Of a DNA stretch of 64,000 nucleotides, positions 11,276 to 23,700 are shown one piece after another. The stretch lies in NCBI GenBank assembly GCA_947568835.1, contig OX387607.1:12291701-12355700 (forward strand), written 5' to 3'. The stretch's first letter is position 1. Every line of letters starts with the position of its first letter. Under the pieces are notes generated by a model. It searched no databases, was not told where the DNA came from, and saw only the letters and a list, made by a program, of their open reading frames with translations. This DNA comes from Protonemura montana (taxonomy: Eukaryota > Arthropoda > Insecta > Plecoptera > Nemouridae). The position numbers were made by a program, and so were the translations under genes.

Positions 11276-13207
11276 AATCCTTGACATCAGAATCCTGAAT
11301 CCAATACCGCTGCAGGTTCGATAGATTGATCAGGAAATTAACAATTGTAACTGTGTCTTATAATTGGAAACTTTTCCTATTTTTCCTTTTTTCTTATTTT
11401 TCCCATTTTTCCCATTTTTCCCATTTTTCCGACTGAGCTTGAAAATCGAGAAACTTTGGCCTTAATGTTCCATTAGTCCTGTGTCAGTAGCTTGTCATTA
11501 CTTTCAAAGATACTCTGCAGATGTCCTTAACCTCTCCATGGGACTTTTTGTAGCCGCTCAGCCTCAACGTGTTCATTCACCGGTCACCCACCCACGCCCC
11601 GACACTAAACAGTGTTGCTTAACTTGCGTGAAGGCCAGTGCAGTACACTAACCGCTCGAATATTCGGGTAATTTTGGCTCCACCATTCACAACCTACCTG
11701 TAACCGGAAGACGGGGTAAACGGGAAAGAGCAGTCAGGAATTTGAGCGGGAACTTTCTTATCAACAGTATACAAATGTGTGCAAAGATATATCAATACGA
11801 CGATGGATAGTAATATTTATAGCTTGCAATTTTATCCCCGCCGCAAAAAACATAGAATATCTCTGTTTGTAACTTTGTGTTATTTCCTATTCTCGGGGTT
11901 ATCGCTAGTTTACAATCTTGCACGTGAAGCACCAAAAATGCAAGTCAGCGGTCTGCACACTGATATCGCGCCATCGATCGCTGCCATAAGTTAACCTCTC
12001 GTTATCACACCGGCAAGTGCATCATGTCAACCGTTAACAGGTCGTTAAGTGCTAACCCGTCCGGTGAGTCTATCTGATTGCGGTGATTGCCGAAATTTGG
12101 AGGCCTTGGTCAAAATTGCTCGCACGTGTTTTGCAGCGATGTACGGCACTAGCGAAATTGTTTAATTTGTCACAGCAAATAGTTGTAGAGCCTATAAGTT
12201 CTGTCGGTACCTATAATATATTTAGAGATGTAAAATGTTAAAGTGTTTGCTTTTGTAGAATATTTTAGAGCACGAGCATTTTCTTCCCTAGATTGAATTA
12301 ACAATTTCACTCTATAAGAAATCCATTTCGCATGTTCATAAATGAGCAAAATGGCCTCAATTATATAAAACCCTACAACTTGAACCCAAAGCTCTGGGAT
12401 TAATTAGTTTTCAGTGGATTTTTTTTGGGTCTCATTAGGTTTAAAGGGTTTCAAGTGTTTTTGTCCTATTGCTTATTTTAAAACTATTTCCACGTTTGAA
12501 ATTACGATGTTTAATTAATTTTTTGTTTTTTGTTTTGTTGACTTTTTTTGACATGCCAAGCCCAGCGGGAAAAGCCAGTAAGATGTGCTCACATTTTATG
12601 CTAGGAACATATTTTCGTAATTATTAATATAAATAATAATATATTAATACTATGTGTAAATATAAAGATAGGAGCATTTCCTCAGGAGTGTTATTTATGA
12701 CACGGTACTAAATTTAGTACCGTCTGACACAATTGTGATTTTCTACTCTCCCAGCTGGCAGTGGCACCCAATATTTTAACCGGAAGAGTGGAAGGTCTGT
12801 GAAAATGAGTAAAATCTAGAGGAACTCAGTTTATCGCTAAATAAAACAGAGGCGTTGACCACTTTCTCACCAAAATCGCTTATCTGTGTGAAAACCTAAC
12901 CTGAAATTAAATAGATAGGGAATAAAACGCTCTGCATTAATGTTTTAGAGTTTTTTTTTCTATTTGGATTTACTATTCTAACATAACTCAATGTTCATTT
13001 TAATAAACTTATTTACAATCGCAACATTTGTGGAATTTGAAGATGCATATTTCAGCTTAAATAGTAACGTTTGAAAACGCATTCAAATTTGAATGGATAG
13101 AGCTGTCAAAATAATTTATCAGAAGACTGAGGAAGGTCTGTCAGGAAAACAGAACGTTTTCACAGAGGTATTTTTTTAGAGAAAGGAATACTAATTTTGT
13201 TCTCTAA
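11276..13207. other. Intergenic AT-rich region between LINE and hAT element
   Basis: I see no gene here. It has a short pyrimidine-rich microsatellite, (ttttcccat)-like, at about 11376-11430, and otherwise unremarkable AT-rich DNA. The frame at 11779-11994 shows no recognisable motif. Confidence 0.5.
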
Positions 13208-13699
13208 GGCACACCCAGTGATGTATTGGTCAATGCACGCGGGTGTACGCAGTCCACCCACTATTTATTTTATTTTTGGCCGTACCCCCACTTTAAACTT
13301 TTGAGGGAACGCAGGTGAACGCACAGGAACGCAGTATTAAATTATGATTATTCGAAATATCGTGCACTTCTTTATTTTCAAGACGAAAATATCCCAGTTA
13401 AGGGTTTCATTCCTAATAATCCACTTACTTAAAAATAAACCTACCAAGAATGTACTAAGAGTAGGTAGGCTGGAACCAGAGCTGGAACTATGTCGGTGTC
13501 GCGACTCGCAACAAAGGGTTTAGTTAGAACCATGTTACTGTTATCACTTCGGGAAGTCGGTAGCCGCTTTCGCGGCGTTGCACGGCGGTCTCCGAAACAA
13601 ACCCGCGTAAATAATAAGAATTCGCAGGAAAGACAAAAATACAAACAATAACCAAAATGCCACACACGAGCCACACTGGACGAGTTAGTTCAATTCAAG

Positions 13700-13858
13700 A
13701 TGCAGAAGAGGAAGCAAGTGGATTTGCGTTCCCTTTGGGGCCTTGGTCCTCCTAAAAAAACAAAATTTGGTTTGGGGGAAGTTGAAGACATCACCATCGT
13801 CGCATCACGCAGCAGCAAGGAGCCCAATGAAAAAGAGTCACTGTGGAAACTGATTTAA
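13700..13858 (+). pseudogene. Truncated hAT transposase N-terminal fragment
   Basis: A 52-codon frame starting MQKRKQVDLRSLW and continuing with a GLGPPKKTK basic stretch. This resembles the short basic N-terminus of many hAT transposases. It stops within a few bases of the nested SINE's 5' end, so the insertion or an internal deletion probably cut it short. The reading rests on composition and position inside the hAT termini, not on a conserved domain. Confidence 0.45.
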
Positions 13859-13860
13859 AC

Positions 13861-14280
13861 CAAACGGTTTGGCGCGTTGGAAACACCGGTTCTCGTTAAA
13901 TCACCGAAGTTAAGCAACACTGCACTGGGTCAGGTTTTGGATAGGTAACCATTATACACATGACCAGTTCTGTTCGGGAGAGAGGTTGGAGGGATGAAAG
14001 TTAGTACAGCAACTTCACTCGCCTTGCTTATCAACCTCTCGACAGCATGGATTTGTGGAGGAATCCAACTGTTCGAGTTGTACCGTCCTTCGGAAGGGAC
14101 GTGAAGCCGGTGGTCCCCTTGGTCTTCGACAGGAGTAGGCTACGTGCCGGCATCGGGTTTCCCCTCCTCCCTTCTAGGCTAGGTTAGGTTCATCATCATC
14201 ATCCACTCATTCACCGACGCCATTAGACCAGTGCCGCATGGCCAGTTGTCAAAACAGTGCGTCGTTAAACACCACAAATA
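13861..14280 (+). mobile_element. 5S rRNA-derived SINE, near full length (copy A), nested in the hAT element
   Basis: The head matches metazoan 5S rRNA: ACCGGTTCTCGT, then ATCACCGAAGTTAAGCAAC (A-box region) and TTGGATAGGTAACC (C-box region, normally TTGGATGGGTGACC). A body of about 300 bp follows, containing GAGAGAGGTTGGAGGGATG, CTCTCGACAGCATGG and a CATCATCATCATCC stretch. The 3' end is ACAGTGCGTCGTTAAAC. This is the 5S-headed SINE (SINE3-like) architecture, transcribed by pol III from the internal promoter. Confidence 0.85.
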
Positions 14281-14640
14281 ATAAAACTGGTGTAATCTCC
14301 TCAACGCGAAAGTACGCGCGTAACTATGGATAGTTTCAACAAAAATTAAAACCAGTATTCGATTAAAATGATTGACTTTCTTGTACCAAATTCCCGAATC
14401 CCCACCAAATTTAAAGACTGCAACAATGTGGGAATGTGTAGACATGAGAGGGCGGCATTAATTTAATTTTCTCAAAATCATTACGTAATTAAAAATACAG
14501 TTCTGACCATGTCATTCCAAGCCCAATTTCATCGTAAATTGACTCCAAAAGAAACCTTAGAATAAAAATTAACTTGGAGCTGCGCCCGAAGCCCCTTATT
14601 TCCCCACTCTTTCGGTGCATTCACCTTGGGTCTCCTCTCC

Positions 14641-14662
14641 CCCCCCCCCCCCCCCCCCCCCC
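14641..14662. repeat. Poly-C homopolymer run
   Basis: About 22 consecutive C residues inside the hAT element. Such runs are prone to length error, so the exact length should not be trusted. Confidence 0.9.
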
Positions 14663-14735
14663 GCCGACACAAAAAAATGGGTCATTTTTGCGTACCCCCA
14701 CTAAAATTTTTACGAATACATCACTGGGCACACCG

Positions 14736-17700
14736 CTACTTGGACAGAATCCGAACGGCCAGCCAATACTGGCCAACGATGTAGATGACGGTGACTACAA
14801 AACCCGGGTACACGAGGATGTCGGTCAGCCCCAAGCCCCTCGCGACAATATTCTCCAACGACACCGTCGGCAACGTGCCCGGGGTCAGGTAACTCAGGTA
14901 GCGCAACCATACAATCTGACCCTCAAGCGGCCACATGACCCCGATCAGCATCGAATAGGGGAAGAAAGAACCCATCGTGATGTACATGGCCGTGGAGACG
15001 TTGCGGCAGCAGGCGCTCACTAACAGTCCTGTAAGGGAGACGTGGGAGGAGAGCGTTAGACTTGCTTGGTCTTGGTCCCATGATGCAAATGCATTTTTCA
15101 AAGCATTGCTATTGGTGCCACCAAGAATTAGCACCAAAACCAAGCGAGAGATGGGCACTTGATTTGAACGCTTGGTCGCGAAAAAAATGATAAAGATACC
15201 TCAAATAAATGTTAACTAAAGTATCTAGAAACCCTAGACAAGCAGAGATCTAAAAATTTCGTAAGAAGAAATGGGCTAAAATCAAGAATATCACCGAAAT
15301 GTAGAGCTCTAGTTAGCAAACAAAAGTTCCGACTCGAGTTCGACTACAAGAAAATTTGAAATTGGTGGGGGTTACCACCATCATGAGTTATTGTACCGAA
15401 TGTGATTCCTGCCAACGCTTGAAGCACCAGCATGGCAGTGACGTACACCAAGCTGCCCAGGCACGGCAACTCGAAGCCCAGGAACGAGATGGCCATGAGC
15501 TCGGCCACTTGGAGTAGCAGGCCTAGCGACTGGCTCAGTATGTAAGCCAGCAGAGACTCGCGCACGCGCGCTCCTGCGTGCAGAAACATCATTCACAGGT
15601 GGTGAACCACCAGAGAAAAGACTAACCGAACAGCTGACTTGCAACATTCACCTTCAGATCCGATTTAAAAAGCTCTGTTAAGCGATATCAGCCACCAAAC
15701 GTTGAATCTACCATTGGAACTCATATGTTTGATAGTTTTCTTTTTCAAAGTTAGCAACAAAAATTGAGTACAGTGGATAATGCTATAGTGAAATTTCAAT
15801 AAGGTGTAAGGACGCAAGTATTGCAACGCCAGTTGGTCTGCATGCGTAGACTAGGAAACATATAACTAACCGGCTACAAGATTGCGTTCCCAGAGGCCTT
15901 GCTGCTTCTCGTTGGTGATCAGTGTGGCAGTGGCCATGGCATTCAGGTAGAACACGATCCTGCGGCAAAAATAGAAAATGTTTTTCCAGCCAGCCTTTGC
16001 CATTACAAGGATTCTATGAGTAACCAGTAATTGAGTGCCGGCTACCACACCCAGCCTCGATGGAGGTTAAGGCTGACAAGGGGTAGTCGTGTCACACTCA
16101 CGTGATGATGATGCCTGGTGCCATGAAGGTGCGCTGACTCTGTGAGGGGAATACCGGTCGCGAAATCTGCAGCAAGCAACGACAACAGCCTCAAAAACGT
16201 GAATGCATAATTTAAATGTCAACCGAAGACACAAATACGACCTCATTGATGACTGCGATCCTTCAACTATAATGTAAAGCCATTCCTAAATGGTCGATAT
16301 TAAAATATCATACTTTTTTAGCTTCCCAAAAACACTGGAAGAAAGAGTTTAAACCATGGAAGAAATGCTTGGCGCAGGAAACGCAGGTGAATACTTTTTC
16401 CTGATCATTGGTGCAATAATTCATGTCATAATCTAGCTGAGTTTGTTGGGTAGGGGGTGGGGATGTACTTACGTCAACAGGCACGACAAACTGACGTTCA
16501 CTGTAGTTGCAGGCGATGGCGATTTGGCGGTTTAACAGATCCATCGTGTCCCAAAGCAGTTTCTTGGTCTGGTATCCGGCAAGGTAGTCTGTAATTAGGA
16601 GCCAACGGGAACGTGAACCCTTGACGAGGGTGAACTCGGTACCGGCACTTAGCCTGTTACTGTCCAACATCACGAAGGGCTAGCCACCGTCAAGCCTTGA
16701 CACACTGTGTTGGTTGCTCCTGTCCAACAGCACCAAGGGCCGGCCACCGCTTAGCCTTGTCCCTTTGACACACTGTGTTGATTGCTCCTGTCCAACAACA
16801 CCAAGGGCCGGCCACCGCTTAGCCTTGTCCCTTTGACACACTGTGTTGGTTTCTCCTAATCAATAGCACCAAGTGCCGGCCACCGCTTAACCTTAATATA
16901 CTGTGTTGATTGCTCCTGTCCAACAACACCAAGGGCTGGCCACCGCTTAGCCTTGTCCCTTTGACACACTGCACTGTGTTGGTTTTCCCTGTGGCATTGG
17001 TCTATTAGCTCTCATGGAGGCTGGTGACAGGTACGATGGACCCATGGGCATGTCGAGGACTCACTGGACATGTCGAGGTATACGTCAAACACCGCCGCCT
17101 CCAGCGTAGCGTTGTCCACACTGTCACCCTTCCGGTGCTTGAGTTCGAACAGTTGGCTGAAGTTGGCTGGGAAGTGGATGATGCCCTGGTTTCGCTCGCG
17201 TCGTGCCGCCGAGTAGGCCGTCGGGAAATCGGCGAAGTGGAGCTGTAACGGCGAGGGCGTTTAGTGAGCTTGGTGAAGTCTGGACACCTTTCAAAGTTGT
17301 CATGGAAACGATATTTGATGTGATATGCATTTTAAAGCATTGGTCATTCCATGCCCTAATCTCGGGTTCATAATCACAACAATATGTGTATTGCCTTTAC
17401 CAAAATAACAAGTTAAACAGTCAATACTGGTTAAATATGCAGTCAAAACCATAATCTCTATCAAAAGCTTTCTTGCACTTTGAAGACTATCTGTAGTTCC
17501 ACCCTAGAATAGGATCCCTATGCTTTCCTGCACACCATTAAGACTTTCTTACCTTTTTCACGACGCCATCGTCGATGAGGTCGACGAAGAGGCAGCTGAG
17601 GTCCTGATAGCGACACTCACGGTCGGCGTCCAGCCAACTCCCTGGGGGCACCGACGGCCACCTTTTGGCGGTGCGGACGGGACACGGGGAGATTTCCTCG

Positions 17701-20700
17701 TTGACGATGCCCAGCGGGAGTCCGGTAGGGTCGATACCGATAGCAAGGAAGAACGCCACCACTTGCAGTATCGGGAATAGGAACATAAATAGGATTCCCC
17801 TGCAACGACGGGAGTGCAATTAGACCATTTATGCTTCAGGACCCTCGACATGGAAAAGCCTGTCTCCTAGCAAAGCTGCAAACTTGACCGAGAAGATGTA
17901 AGCTTTCTTTTATAATGTGTGAACGTATTTCTTCCCCTCTTATTACCCTCTTTACCCTCTTATTTGTTTTAAATTCTGTGGATATGGACATTTTTTAAAA
18001 TAAAAAACAATACAATGTACCACTTTTTTTCCCCATCGGGAAAGGGCAATCGGTTGAGAAGCTGAATTCAGAACTGATCTGTTTTCGAATAGAAATCGAA
18101 CTTGTCTCGTTTAATTTGGTTTGCATTTATGTGGCGTCTGGAATAGCTTTGCATGTACCACAGGGGTTTTATAAATGTATTTGCTAGATAAGTTTACGAG
18201 GCAACGTCAATTATTTGTATTACCAAGCTGAATCGTCAGAAGCAAATATACAACTTATAAAAGTCGCTGGTAGAAACTGTCACAGTGAATTGCAGGTGCT
18301 ATCAGATTTGAGCTGTTAATTGTGATTGATCTGTCTAATTGGCCCATTTATAGCAAGTATTTACTCAATCATTCCAGGGTCACCCCTGGCCTAGCAACAT
18401 CGCTGTTAGCCACAGCTTGGCTTGCCGTACCCCTGGACCAGTGTGTTTGGTGAAGCCGTATTGACGCAGCACGTTCTTTGCAGATGGAGAGTGTATCTTG
18501 TTTGTCCGGCGGAAACGTTACGGCCCCAGGCGACAACAAGGATCGCACTTTGCCTCGATGGCACACACGACCGACCTTTGCAACGCGCATAGGCACAGAA
18601 CGTGGCTGATTGGAAGCCGTGAGATTGTGCGCTCAGCCAACTTGGACTGGAGGTGTAAAATGCAAATACGCGGATGGTTTGGATCTGGTAGATGTATTTT
18701 TTTCACAAAATTGACCACTCAGTTTTTGTAATAACTAGTTGCATGCTGTTAGAAATCGATTCCATATCAAATAAGATTATTTTCGGTTAAAAGTGACATT
18801 GTATAGATCCTGGTCAAGTTGCAAGAGCAACATGCATTTAAGAAGTTTTTTCTTATCTCTATAAACTATTTTAATCCTGGTACGACTCACGGGACTGGAA
18901 CCCTTCATCGTCGCCAAGAAGAAAGGGATCTCTGAGAGAGGAAAATCACATCCAGAACTTGGAAGCCCAAATGTATACCTATGTGGTAAACTTTGCTAAT
19001 TACACCTAATACCATCATGATCGTGCTGCCAATGGTTGTATCTGTCCACGCTGTAACTTGTTGGCTGCGCAAAACATGCACCAAACTCACGCGGTGTTGC
19101 GCATCGTTATCAGCCCGTCTTTGTAAAGAAGCGCGCGCACGCGGCTTGCGGTGGTGGAACGGTGACGCCGCTGTGCAATCGGCTCTGCGCACGACTCAGA
19201 CGCCTGCGTAGAGACAGAAATCATCTCTATGACTTTAACATTTAAGTATTTGCAATGACATTTAATTTAATGCGCCTCTTAGCTAAAAGCTATTTTCATC
19301 AACCACGTTATTTTAAAAATTATTCCTGAAATACCAAGCTCTCCTATGCATTCTCAAGTTAATCTTATTTCTGTAAAATTTCGCTCTGCTTGCTTCGCTC
19401 ATCAGTATTGGGCATCAGTCGTGAACCAGAATGCCCTTTTTATTCGCATTCAAAAATTCCACTAGCTTTTAAACTCTCTCGAACGTAACCGGAAGAGCCC
19501 TCCCCACAAGAAAAGAAATCGTGGGTCCTAGAGCCTCACCCAGTCGCAGTCCTCGCCGCGCTCGGCGTCGGTGTCGTCGAGGGCGTCAAGGTCACCCACC
19601 GAGTCCTCCTGGCGCTGGCTCAGCAACAGGTACGCCTCCTCAAGAGTCGTGCAGTCATAGCGCGCCACCAGCTGCGCAGGCGAGGTCTCGGCCAGAAGCT
19701 TACCACCGCGCAGCAAGCCGATCTACAAGAGCATACAGGGATGTTTCTTATTTAAGTTGGCTACCAGATGGTGGGTTGGCGCTCGAACGGTCGCTCGACT
19801 CTGCGTTAAGCAACACTGCTCTGGCCCAGGTAGCGGATGGGTAATCATTGTATACGTGGCCAGTTCTGTTCGGGTGAGAAGCTTTTTACTCTAGCTACTC
19901 GTATTTCTTCTTAACCTCTTGCCAGCGTGAATTTGTGGAGGTATATTGTAGTCCGAGTTGAACCTTTCCCTCAGAAGGGACATTAGGCAAGTGGTCCCTT
20001 TGGTGCTCTTTGACAGGAGTAAACTGGGTTTCACCTCTACGCTTCTAAACTATGTGGCGTTCATCATCATCTGCATCATCATCCACTCACTAACAGGCGC
20101 TTTAAGACAGCGCCACAGTGCCCATAGTCTCTCAGTACACCGTTTATCACAAGAAATCACTCTGTGTGCAATTGCCACTAATTTTTTAGATGCTGAATCT
20201 CGTTTGTTAATGGTATGAGTGCTGTCCCTCGGGAGTCCCTTAAAGTCCCTAAAAGCCCTAAAGCACTCAAAGTCCTTCATGATTTCTGGCCGTCTGCTGT
20301 GACAGGTCTCTTAAGGGTCACGGTCCCGAGGTCAGGGTCTTGACCAATGGGCAAGTCACTGCCACAGCAAGTACCAGTAGGGGAACTTTGAGTTCAGATA
20401 ATGTTGCAAATTGCTATCAATCTAGCTATATAATTAAAAACATTACTTGTCAAAGAGAAAAAAAAATACTACAAAAAGATAGATAAAGAGATATGCATAT
20501 ACAATTTGCAAGGTGAATTGAATAGCTTCGTGGAAATTATCAAGCCGTATTGATTTGAATTGAACGTGTGCACATGCCAGCTGGAGCTTCTTATCGCCTC
20601 CAGCCGGAACAGGAAAGAAAATGAATTACTGTCAGTGCAGTACATTAGAAGTAATGAGTAATGACAGTTCGATGTTAATCATCAGCAATGCCAAGAGATG

Positions 20701-23700
20701 CACACACATACACATTCTGTGTACTGTATTGGCAGAAAGGTCGTCCACTTAGCGTGCTCCACCTGCATTGACTTGCATTTCTTGCACAATTCCATGCATA
20801 ATGCGACGCGTCGCCTTCATCCGTGAGAAGCGAATTGATGCTAGCACGCACGTAGGTAATGCGGCCCAGTGCAATGATATTCATGTGATGCACTTATGCT
20901 GGAAATTAGTGAATTTAAGTAATTTTTCATATGGGTTGGCTTTGGAATGGTGTAATCGCAGCGGAATGAAGTGGCATTAACCTCGTACCTCTCCGGTTTA
21001 ATTGTTTTCAGTAAAGAGGTTGAAACCTCGTTCTAGAAGACGGAGGTTCCATCATTATTGGTAATGAGATTGTTTGTTGTATTTGTTTGATTTTTTTATT
21101 AGTACCGAATCGAAAGGATCTTTATCAAATTATTAATAAGTTGCCGTGGGGAATTCAGCACGGTAATGTTTGTGACGTGTGGGAGCTAGTTGCTACCTTG
21201 AGTTTATAGGTTAGTGGTGGCAGAAGAAGAAGTCATGGTAATTAAATTAATTGCTTTGCTTTTCACTAAAACCTATCTCAATCCACCGCAAGGCTATAAA
21301 ATCTGGATATAAAAACAATGAACCCATTTTTATTGTTTTTGCACCGTAGGTCAGTGGTCCCTTAATAGCGTAGGACCAAACCTACTAGCTCATTTGAGTG
21401 GGGCTAGCGAAGGGACCGGTAGTCCAGTAGTAAACTGCTTGCTGGCAAACCAGGAGAGTATCAAAAACAGCAGACAAGAATCGGAAGTCAACATTCGTGT
21501 TACATTCACACGATCAAATGTGTTTGCGGTGTTTCCAGAAGTTTCATAATCATTGTCGCCGGCGGCGTAAGGTGATTACCAAAGAAACACTTGTATTGCT
21601 CATCCTCATTCGAACGAAGTAAGTACAAAAAGTAACCATACTTTTATTCCGTCAATATCATTTGTCAATATCATCAATATCAATATCAGATCATAATGTT
21701 CTTTTTCTTATAATCTTGATTTCCTGTCATCCGTTATTCTGTCGATAACAAAATTATCTCAGATTACGACAAACAAATATGGTGGAAACTGGAAAAACAA
21801 TTTTTTATGATCTTGGGAATTCTAGTTAACGACCCTTCGGGCCCTGATAAAAAATAATAAGAATCGTGACTACTCACGAGCTCAGCGAGATGTAAAAACA
21901 ACGCATTACGACAGGGAATAAATGTGTCATTGAGTCCGTGACCTTGGACGCAACGCCGAGTTAAACCGAGTTAAGTTACACCGAGTTAAACTGTAGGTAT
22001 CTACCACGCTTTAAAGTCGTTCGGGAATAAAGCAAGCAGACCCATTTTAAAAATAGTTATTTTTTTTAAATCCTGTATCTTCGTTTGAAAAAACATTCAA
22101 TAGCAGTTCACCAGTAGGTCACAGCCTAATACCAATCCCTAGATCGCTTTTATGTAACTTTTTTCAGTGGAATTAAATGAGATGAATTAGGCAACTTTTT
22201 ATCAGGCTAACAATGGAAAAAATTAAGGTATCTCATTTTAAATAGATACCAGAATAGGGGCCCTCGAAAATCCTTAAACTCAACCCTGACCAACCACAGA
22301 ATTCACCCATAGTGACCTGGCGTACCTTGTGCGCCTGCGTAGCCTCCTCGATGTAGTGTGTAGTGATGATGATGGTCATGTTGCGGTCCCTCGAGATCTC
22401 CACCAGGTAATCCCAGATGCTGTAGACACCAACACAAATCTTAGCTTAGTCTGGATCAAGTTCGATCATCAGCAAAGACCGTTTCTTGAATTGAGCTGCA
22501 ATCCCTTGCTTGACCCACCCTTTACTCTGCCATAAGGATGAACTGCCCAATGTTCGACAAGGGTAACTGTTGTTGGAAACTGATCGCCATAGGTATTGGC
22601 ATTTGGTATCAGTAAATTCAAAATAACGTGCTTATCGTCAGTATTTATCATACGTATTGTTTCAGTGAGTCACTAGCTCCTTTATGCGCTGACAAGCCAA
22701 AGTAAAACCAACATAGAATACCGATTGACGATAGAGAAGGGCGTTTCGCAGGCTCGGTACACACCTTTGTCGTAGCACGGGGTCCAGCCCAACCGTGGGT
22801 TCGTCCAGGATGAGTAGCTCAGGCGTCTGCACCAACGCCGCCGCGAAGCTCACCCTCCGCTGCTGCCCGCCACTGGAGGCATCGACGTTATTGTTAATAC
22901 AAAGCATGGATTAAGGATCACTGCACGGTGTTAAAGGAGGCAGAGTGCCAAATTGTGACCGGTTCTTGTGTGTTTGGTTCCCGGGATTTGAGAACTTAAT
23001 CGCTGTATTTTCCTATATTACCTTTGTTTGTAGTTTAACTAGAGTCCCAGCGCTCATTTTAAGCATTCTGCTGAGCATACGAGCCGGCAACACATAGTTA
23101 AAACATGTACTTAGATGTCTATCTGCTTGGTTAGAGGGCCAATGTGGCGTTTAACCTCTTGGATCTCACTGGATGGTCAGGGCTAAAACTTAGTCAGTTT
23201 GGGTCAAAACCATTATGTGACCCAGGGACACATGCCGGGGCTCTTCGAGACTCACCTGAGGTTCTTCACGAGTCTGTCTGAAGGGGGCAGTTCCAGCAGT
23301 TTGGACAGGAACTGGTAGCGTGTCTCAATCTGGTCACTGTGCATGCCCGCCAACCAGCCGAAGTAGAAGAGTGTGTTGCGCGCCGTCATCTCGAACACTA
23401 GCGCCACTTCCTGCGACCAAACGGTTGGCATTCTTGGTCTTGGTGCTCATTCTCAAAGCCAGCAATTGTCACGTTCTAAAACCTTCTGTCATAGCAAAAA
23501 AGCTAACTGGGAGTTACTGGATCTAATTCTTTGAGTATATTTTACTGGAAGCCTACTGGAGCCAGACAATCCAGTTATTTTAGGAACTCAACCAGTGAAG
23601 CACTTTGGAAAAATGAATTAGCAGGATGTGACCAAGACCAAGGTCCAGATTTGCCAATTGCTTCACACGGCTATTCCATTCCCTTTGCTTGCTAAACCAT

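Larger units (their letters stand above)
13216..14726 (+). mobile_element. hAT-type DNA transposon, non-autonomous, with perfect 8-bp target duplication
   Basis: It starts with CAGTGATGTATT and ends with the inverse AATACATCACTG. It is flanked on both sides by the identical octamer GGCACACC (13208-13215 and 14727-14734), the 8-bp duplication diagnostic of hAT insertion. Both ends also carry a subterminal GTACCCCCAC motif (about 13284 and 14693). Inside are a small plus-strand N-terminal transposase-like frame (13700-13858), a nested 5S-SINE (13861-14280) and a run of about 22 C residues (14641-14662). No transposase catalytic or dimerisation domain is visible in its roughly 1.5 kb, so it needed help in trans. 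It sits one base beyond the stop codon of ABCH paralogue 2. The perfect duplication suggests a fairly recent insertion. Confidence 0.9.

Noticed and set aside
13861-14000. A 5S rRNA gene or pseudogene cluster
   Set aside because: Only about 90-100 bp resemble 5S rRNA. The match is always followed by the same unrelated body and (AATC)n tail at dispersed sites, which defines a SINE.
14641-14662. Poly-C run as a biological signal
   Set aside because: Homopolymers of this length are often sequencing or slippage artefacts. Noted only as a repeat.
16308-16673. Minus-strand frame of 121 codons read as a single protein
   Set aside because: Only 16588-16473 is coding (ABCH exon, in frame). The rest reads into introns and the minisatellite.
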